A stretch of DNA of 60,453 nt, from the NCBI GenBank assembly GCA_020832405.1, contig JAFIET010000016.1, positions 1 to 60,453 on the forward strand, written 5' to 3'. The stretch is from Balneolales bacterium (GTDB lineage: Bacteria; Bacteroidota; Rhodothermia; Balneolales; Cyclonatronaceae). The notes beneath the pieces were generated by a model. It saw only the letters and a program-made list of their open reading frames with translations, was not told the origin of the DNA and did no database searches. The position numbers were made by a program, and so were the translations under genes. Shown one piece after another: positions 56,414 through 60,453 of this stretch (the stretch's first letter is position 1; each line of letters begins with the position of its first letter).

Positions 56414-56704
56414 CTATTGATTGTCGGGGTAGCGGTAAGCCACTTTACTGTCCAGGAATTCTTCAACAGAACGGACAACGGGATGCGGCCTGCGCTCATA
56501 CTCTTTGGAGATACGTTCCTGCTCTTCATTGAAAGAAAACTCGTCTTCTTCTTCAAAACCTTCGAAATAACGGAGTTTTTCATCCAGCTCCATTTTCTCA
56601 CGGGCCGAAATCTGACGGGAGCGTTTGCCCATAATTACGATTGACTCGTACAGGTTTCCGGTTGAGTCCTGGATTTTTTCAACATCAAGTGCACGTGCTG
56701 ACAT
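56414..56704 (-). CDS. rpoZ: RNA polymerase omega/Rpb6-like subunit
   Basis: A 96-residue protein whose first half (NLYESIVIMGKRSRQISAREK) matches the omega/Rpb6 core in its Bacteroidota form; the rest is acidic with a charged C-terminus (RSVEEFLDSKVAYRYPDNQ). It sits between gmk and coaBC, the usual position of rpoZ. Bacterial omega helps assemble RNA polymerase and binds ppGpp. Confidence 0.85.
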   Translation of the reverse strand: MSARALDVEKIQDSTGNLYESIVIMGKRSRQISAREKMELDEKLRYFEGFEEEDEFSFNEEQERISKEYERRPHPVVRSVEEFLDSKVAYRYPDNQ

Positions 56705-56753
56705 AGCGGTATTTGCGGATTGTTAAGGGAATAAAAAAAGCTGTTGCTGAAGT

Positions 56754-57353
56754 TTAGTAACTGCAGCCGGTGAAGCTGATGATCAGTTCTCTGACAGCAG
56801 TATAGGCGAGGTCAAAATCATCATTTACTACAATGGCGTCAAAAACACCGGCCTGTTGCAGTTCCATTTGGGCCCTTTCCAGACGCAGGCTTAGGGTTTC
56901 TTCTGATTCAGTGCCGCGGCTGCGAAGCCGGCTTTCAAGAACCTGCATGGAGGGAGGCTTGATGAAAACGGATAGGCAGGAACTGCCGTAAACATTTTTC
57001 AGATTGAGCGCTCCGTTTACTTCAACATCGAACAGGACAAAGTAGCCATTTTTTATGTGATTTTCAACGTCGCTTCGAAGGGTGCCGTAGAGAGAGCCGT
57101 TGTAGAATTCCTCCCACTCCAGGAAATCACCTTTTGCGATATGGGCTTCAAACTCAGCACGGTCGAAAAAGTAATAGTCCTTACCGTGAACTTCACGGGC
57201 TCGCGGTTTGCGGGTTGTGGCAGAAACTGAAAAAACGAGCTGCTCAAATTCCGCCAGCAGCTTTTTGGCCAGCGTCGTTTTTCCGGCCCCACTGGGAGCC
57301 GTTATCACCACTACGCTTCCTTTGCCCATGTTTTGCGGCTTTTTTTCGAGCAT
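56754..57353 (-). CDS. gmk: Guanylate kinase
   Basis: A 199-residue protein. The P-loop is A19-P-S-G-A-G-K25-T (VVITAPSGAGKTTL), followed by ATTRKPRAREVHGKDYYF and the GMP-site loop. It converts GMP to GDP. The start is 3 bases after the yicC stop. Confidence 0.95.
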   Translation of the reverse strand: MLEKKPQNMGKGSVVVITAPSGAGKTTLAKKLLAEFEQLVFSVSATTRKPRAREVHGKDYYFFDRAEFEAHIAKGDFLEWEEFYNGSLYGTLRSDVENHIKNGYFVLFDVEVNGALNLKNVYGSSCLSVFIKPPSMQVLESRLRSRGTESEETLSLRLERAQMELQQAGVFDAIVVNDDFDLAYTAVRELIISFTGCSY

Positions 57354-57356
57354 GGC

Positions 57357-58238
57357 TTACACCAGGTTTTGAATCTGTTCGCGGATTATTTCGATTATTT
57401 CCTTCACATCAACCACTTTATGGGCGATTTCGGCACTGTAGGATTTTGAGCCTATGGTGTTGATTTCCCGCAGCATTTCCTGCATCAGGAAGTTAAGCTT
57501 GCGCCCGGCTGACTGTTGTCCCTGAAGGGCTTCACGGAAGAAAACAAGGTGGGAGCGCAGGCGCACAATCTCTTCGGTGATATCGAGTTTGTCGGCGAGA
57601 AGTGCAATTTCAAGTTCGAGCCGTTCTTTATCATAGGAATCGTCAGAAAGCAGGGTTGTAACCCTTTCCTGAAGCTTGGTCCTTGCGTCACTTGCACGTC
57701 CCTCAGAAAGCAGAAGAATTTCACCGGTGATGCGGTCAATTTGATCGAGCCGGTCAAACAGATCCTTTGCAAGCTCGGCGCCTTCATTCCGGCGCATGCT
57801 TAAGGTCCGCACAGTAGCCTCATCCACAGATTGCTGAATAATGCCGGAAATCAGGGTCTGCTCCTCTTCGCTCATCCCTTCACGGCTGAAAATATCGTTG
57901 AAGCTGAGCAGCTCCCTATAGCCTGGTTTATCAGGAATGTTCAGCGTTTCGCCAAGTTCGGTTAAGGCTTTATAGTAAGAGGCCGCCATTTCTTTGTTAA
58001 TACTTATGCGGGGTGCCAGGGCCTGAATTTGTTCCAATTTTACGCTGACCGTAATTTTGCCTCGTCCGAACTGCTGCTGAAGGCTGCTGCGAACGGGCTG
58101 CTCAAGGTGCTGAAATTCGCCCGGCAGTTTGATGCTTACATCACAGTATCGGTTGTTTACAGACCGGATTTCCGTTTCAACGGAATATCCTTCGGCTTGT
58201 ACCTGAGCCCGGCCAAAACCGGTCATTGATTCTACCAT
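57357..58238 (-). CDS. yicC: YicC-family endoribonuclease
   Basis: A 293-residue protein from ATG 58238 (MVESMTGFGRAQ), the conserved YicC start; the frame is open 26 codons further upstream. The N-terminal YicC domain (SVETEIRSVNNRYCDVSIKLP in two stretches) and the C-terminal DUF1732 (GRKLNFLMQEMLREINTIGSK) are both seen. YicC proteins are RNases in E. coli and relatives. It heads the yicC-gmk-rpoZ-coaBC operon. Confidence 0.93.
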   Translation of the reverse strand: MVESMTGFGRAQVQAEGYSVETEIRSVNNRYCDVSIKLPGEFQHLEQPVRSSLQQQFGRGKITVSVKLEQIQALAPRISINKEMAASYYKALTELGETLNIPDKPGYRELLSFNDIFSREGMSEEEQTLISGIIQQSVDEATVRTLSMRRNEGAELAKDLFDRLDQIDRITGEILLLSEGRASDARTKLQERVTTLLSDDSYDKERLELEIALLADKLDITEEIVRLRSHLVFFREALQGQQSAGRKLNFLMQEMLREINTIGSKSYSAEIAHKVVDVKEIIEIIREQIQNLV

Positions 58239-58546
58239 AAAAAGATTCTTGTCAGGGTGGGATTTTTTTTCGTTCGTAACAGGTAACAGTAATCGTGCAT
58301 GAGTTATACTGTGCACGGGAGTGAGTGCTTTAGCATTCGTTAAACAAAATTGGAAATAGCCTGCTACGGCTTGTTAACAGGTGAAGTTAACGAACTCAGC
58401 GCTCATTCTCATGAAGAAATTAAACCGCTGATGCGGTTGTCTTTTGCACAAAAAAGCCTGCCTTTTCCTAAAAGACAGGCTTTTTTACGAATCCAAACGC
58501 AAAGGCTGCAGTTTGCCCTGTGCTTGCCGGATGGCAGCTGAAAATG
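58239..58546. other. Intergenic region upstream of yicC
   Basis: About 310 bases between yicC and fixH, both leftward. It holds the fixH terminator (58450-58486) and the yicC promoter. GTTAAC occurs at 58373-58378 and 58386-58391, 13 bases apart centre to centre, a possible operator pair; TTGTTAACAGG also occurs upstream of the DUF6029 gene (from 8388). Confidence 0.4.
58450..58486 (-). terminator. Intrinsic terminator after ccoG-fixH
   Basis: AAAAAAGCCTG...CTTTT (58450-58466) pairs with AAAAG...CAGGCTTTTTT (58470-58486), one internal mismatch, loop of three. On the minus strand it follows fixH by about 60 bases. Confidence 0.85.
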
Positions 58547-59014
58547 TTAATGGATGAACAGGTCTTTCTCAGTGTAATAGGCCAAACCGTCGAATGACCA
58601 TTCAACTTTAACGCGCCACAGGCCGGGGGTTCTGTCTTCAAAAGAAAGGTGTTGTACGCCATATTCATCGGTACTTAGGGGCAGCAGCTCATCCAAACTT
58701 GACCCTGAAGGCCGGTACAAGTGCACTTCACCGTTTAGCCCTTCGGCCTGCATAAAGGAGGGAAACGTGATAGCAACATCCCGGCCCTGCATGTTAAACT
58801 GTACCGGCTCAGCAAGGCTGTTAGCACGTTTTGCCTTGTCGATGTGATCCTGATAGGTGATGGTTGCTTCGTAGTACTGCTCAATCACCAGATCGGTTTT
58901 TTGGGTGAACGTAAAGATCACGAAACTCAGGGTTCCGATTACGAAGGTCATATAAAACAGAAAGATGCCCAGGGGCCACTTCCATTCTTTTTTTTGAGCT
59001 TGTGGTGAATCCAT
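58547..59014 (-). CDS. fixH: FixH-like protein
   Basis: A 155-residue protein with one membrane helix near the N-terminus (about 15-37, GIFLFYMTFVIGTLSFVIF) and a periplasmic beta domain. YYEATITYQDHIDKAKRA is the FixH signature. FixH acts with the P-type ATPase FixI in copper delivery and assembly of cbb3 oxidase. It follows ccoG by 47 bases. Confidence 0.9.
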   Translation of the reverse strand: MDSPQAQKKEWKWPLGIFLFYMTFVIGTLSFVIFTFTQKTDLVIEQYYEATITYQDHIDKAKRANSLAEPVQFNMQGRDVAITFPSFMQAEGLNGEVHLYRPSGSSLDELLPLSTDEYGVQHLSFEDRTPGLWRVKVEWSFDGLAYYTEKDLFIH

Positions 59015-59061
59015 AATTCAGAAGGGTTTTGTTGTGTTGAGGTTTGAACTTGAAAAGGGGG

Positions 59062-60453
59062 CTATCTGCCGGGAGGCGGCCCGATAAAATTGGTACGCAG
59101 GGTTTGTATCCGGCGGCCATCGTAATACACACCAAATTCGACCTCTGTTTGAGCGCCTGTGAGCTGACCGCGGTCAAGGAAAACCATGATGCGGTTTTCG
59201 ACCTGCTGTTGCCCAGGCACCGTACGTTGCTCACCAAGCCACTGAATTTCACCGGCAGGGCTGATCAAACGGAGTTCAACTTCGGTATCGTTAAAGGTTT
59301 TGTTGAAAAATTTGGCGTTGTAGAAGTTTGAGAAGCGGTCGCCGGGCAGCTCGTTGTAAAGCATACCGGGTTCCCGTAAAATCACGGTGTACACTTCCGG
59401 GCGCGTAACAAACAGGTACAGGAACAGGGAAAAGATGATGGTGAAAACGGCGATATACGCTTTTACCCTTGTAGTGAAGAAGTTGGGTTTGTCTCCGTTT
59501 TTGACGGCATTGTAGGAGGTGTAGGTTACCAGCTCTTCCGGCTTGCCGATTTTACGCATTACATCGTTACAGGCATCGATACAGGCCGTGCAGTTGATGC
59601 ACTCCAGCTGAATACCGTTGCGGATGTCGATACCGGTAGGGCAAACCTTCACACACTGTGCACAGTCGATACAATCGCCGTACACCTCGGTTTGGGTGTC
59701 GCCTTTTTTGGCATAGTTGGTTACAACACCGTCAATTTTTTGGCGGGCACCTACTTTGGCGCGGCCTTTGAGGCCTTCACCCCGGGCAAAATCGTAGGTT
59801 ACGGCAATGCTGTCGTTATCCACCAAAACCGACTGAAAGCGGCCGTAGGGACAGGCTACGAGACAAACCTGCTCTCTGAATCGGGAGAATACGCCGTAAA
59901 ACAGGGCGGTGAACACCATGGTTGCCAGAAAGCCGGTAAAGTTCTCGGCAGGGCCGGCCATCACAATTTCGAGTACCTGATCTTTGCCGATCACATAAGC
60001 CATAAAGGTGTGGGCAATCAGCAGGGCAATGGCCACAAAGATGGTATGCTTGGCTGCTTTTTTGAAAAACTTTTCCCGGCTCATCGGGGCTTCATTCAGG
60101 CGGCGCTGTTGTGTGGCGTCGCCTTCAATGGCATATTCGATTTTTCGGAAAAGCATCTCCATAAAAATGGTTTGCGGGCATGCCCAGCCGCAAAAAAGCC
60201 GGCCCCAAATGGCGGTAAAAAGCACTACAAAAACAATGAGGCTGATCATGGCCAGAAAGAACAGGTAGAAATCCTGCGGCCAGAATACGAGGCCAAAAAT
60301 CACAAAGGTTCGCTCAAAAATGTTGAGCAGCAGCAGCGGGTTGCCGCCGATGGTGATGAAAGGGCCCGCAAATAAAAACCCAAGAAGCAGCCAGCTCAGG
60401 TAGGTACGCAGCTTGTACAGGCGCCCGTCGGGCTTTTTGGGGTAAATCCAGTT
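59062..60453 (-). CDS. ccoG: Cytochrome oxidase accessory protein CcoG (5' end outside window)
   Basis: 463 codons are seen, open to the window edge; about 20 N-terminal residues are missing, so the reading starts at NWIYPKKPDGRLYKLRTYL. It has several membrane helices (FAGPFITIGGNPLLLLN; FYLFFLAMISLIVFVVLF), the CGWACPQTIFMEM and CPYGRFQSV motifs, two ferredoxin-type 4Fe-4S sites (CIDCAQCVKVCP; CINCTACIDACN) and a C-terminal periplasmic Ig-like domain (about 360-463). CcoG takes part in copper reduction for cbb3 oxidase maturation. With fixH it implies ccoNOP genes to the right of the window. Confidence 0.95.
   Translation of the reverse strand, partial: NWIYPKKPDGRLYKLRTYLSWLLLGFLFAGPFITIGGNPLLLLNIFERTFVIFGLVFWPQDFYLFFLAMISLIVFVVLFTAIWGRLFCGWACPQTIFMEMLFRKIEYAIEGDATQQRRLNEAPMSREKFFKKAAKHTIFVAIALLIAHTFMAYVIGKDQVLEIVMAGPAENFTGFLATMVFTALFYGVFSRFREQVCLVACPYGRFQSVLVDNDSIAVTYDFARGEGLKGRAKVGARQKIDGVVTNYAKKGDTQTEVYGDCIDCAQCVKVCPTGIDIRNGIQLECINCTACIDACNDVMRKIGKPEELVTYTSYNAVKNGDKPNFFTTRVKAYIAVFTIIFSLFLYLFVTRPEVYTVILREPGMLYNELPGDRFSNFYNAKFFNKTFNDTEVELRLISPAGEIQWLGEQRTVPGQQQVENRIMVFLDRGQLTGAQTEVEFGVYYDGRRIQTLRTNFIGPPPGR

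Overview
The window looks like a chromosomal segment from an aerobic, Gram-negative member of the Rhodothermota/Balneolota side of the Bacteroidota superphylum. Four things point there. A secreted protein carries a type IX secretion (T9SS) sorting domain. An alternative complex III (act) operon runs straight into a caa3 oxidase operon, the arrangement known from Rhodothermus marinus. The RNA polymerase omega-like protein is of the Bacteroidota kind. DUF6029 and Omp28-like proteins are present. The lineage is inferred from gene content only; no rRNA gene lies in the window. There is no CRISPR array, IS element, prophage or rRNA, and no tRNA that I can recognise.

Layout. 1-2651 (-): a secreted trypsin-like multidomain protease, cut by the window edge. 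3265-7055 (+): an SLC13-type anion transporter with an unusual soluble insert, a stand-alone receiver protein and a cNMP-domain histidine kinase. 7134-7472 (-): a small orphan. 7832-11882 (+): a TlpA-like thioredoxin, a DUF6029 outer-membrane protein and an Omp28-like T9SS cargo, closed by a strong terminator. 12127-13470 (-): an M23 peptidase lipoprotein. 13856-18350 (+): an RND efflux pair (fusion protein and pump). 18875-31479 (+): the respiratory operon actABCDEF, a small membrane protein, sco, then the coxBACD genes, closed by a strong terminator. 31820-33801: divergent heme A and heme O synthases (ctaA, ctaB), which make the oxidase cofactor. 33878-46574: housekeeping genes, mostly on the minus strand (UPF0173 hydrolase, YrdC/YciO protein, HD hydrolase, mtnA, a Xer recombinase, a 7TM-HD phosphodiesterase, an SSS symporter, a STAS protein, ligA and a RodZ-like protein). 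46905-53771 (+): a flippase, comF, two unknown envelope proteins, ubiE/menG, fabZ, panB and surE. 53818-58238 (-): yicC-gmk-rpoZ-coaBC followed by an unknown membrane protein and a lipase-like hydrolase. 58547-60453 (-): ccoG-fixH, the edge of a probable cbb3 oxidase cluster lying outside the window.

How it fits together. Menaquinol (made with the UbiE/MenG methyltransferase) would be oxidised by ACIII. Electrons would then pass through the haem c proteins to the caa3 oxidase, whose CuA site is served by Sco and whose haem A is made by CtaB and CtaA. CcoG/FixH implies a second, high-affinity oxidase. The most unusual locus is 3265-7055. There, a DASS/SLC13 transporter carries an insert resembling the membrane-proximal domain of RND membrane fusion proteins, and it sits directly upstream of a two-component pair whose kinase has a roughly 100-residue insertion in its HisKA hairpin. 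That makes a candidate transporter-linked signalling module.
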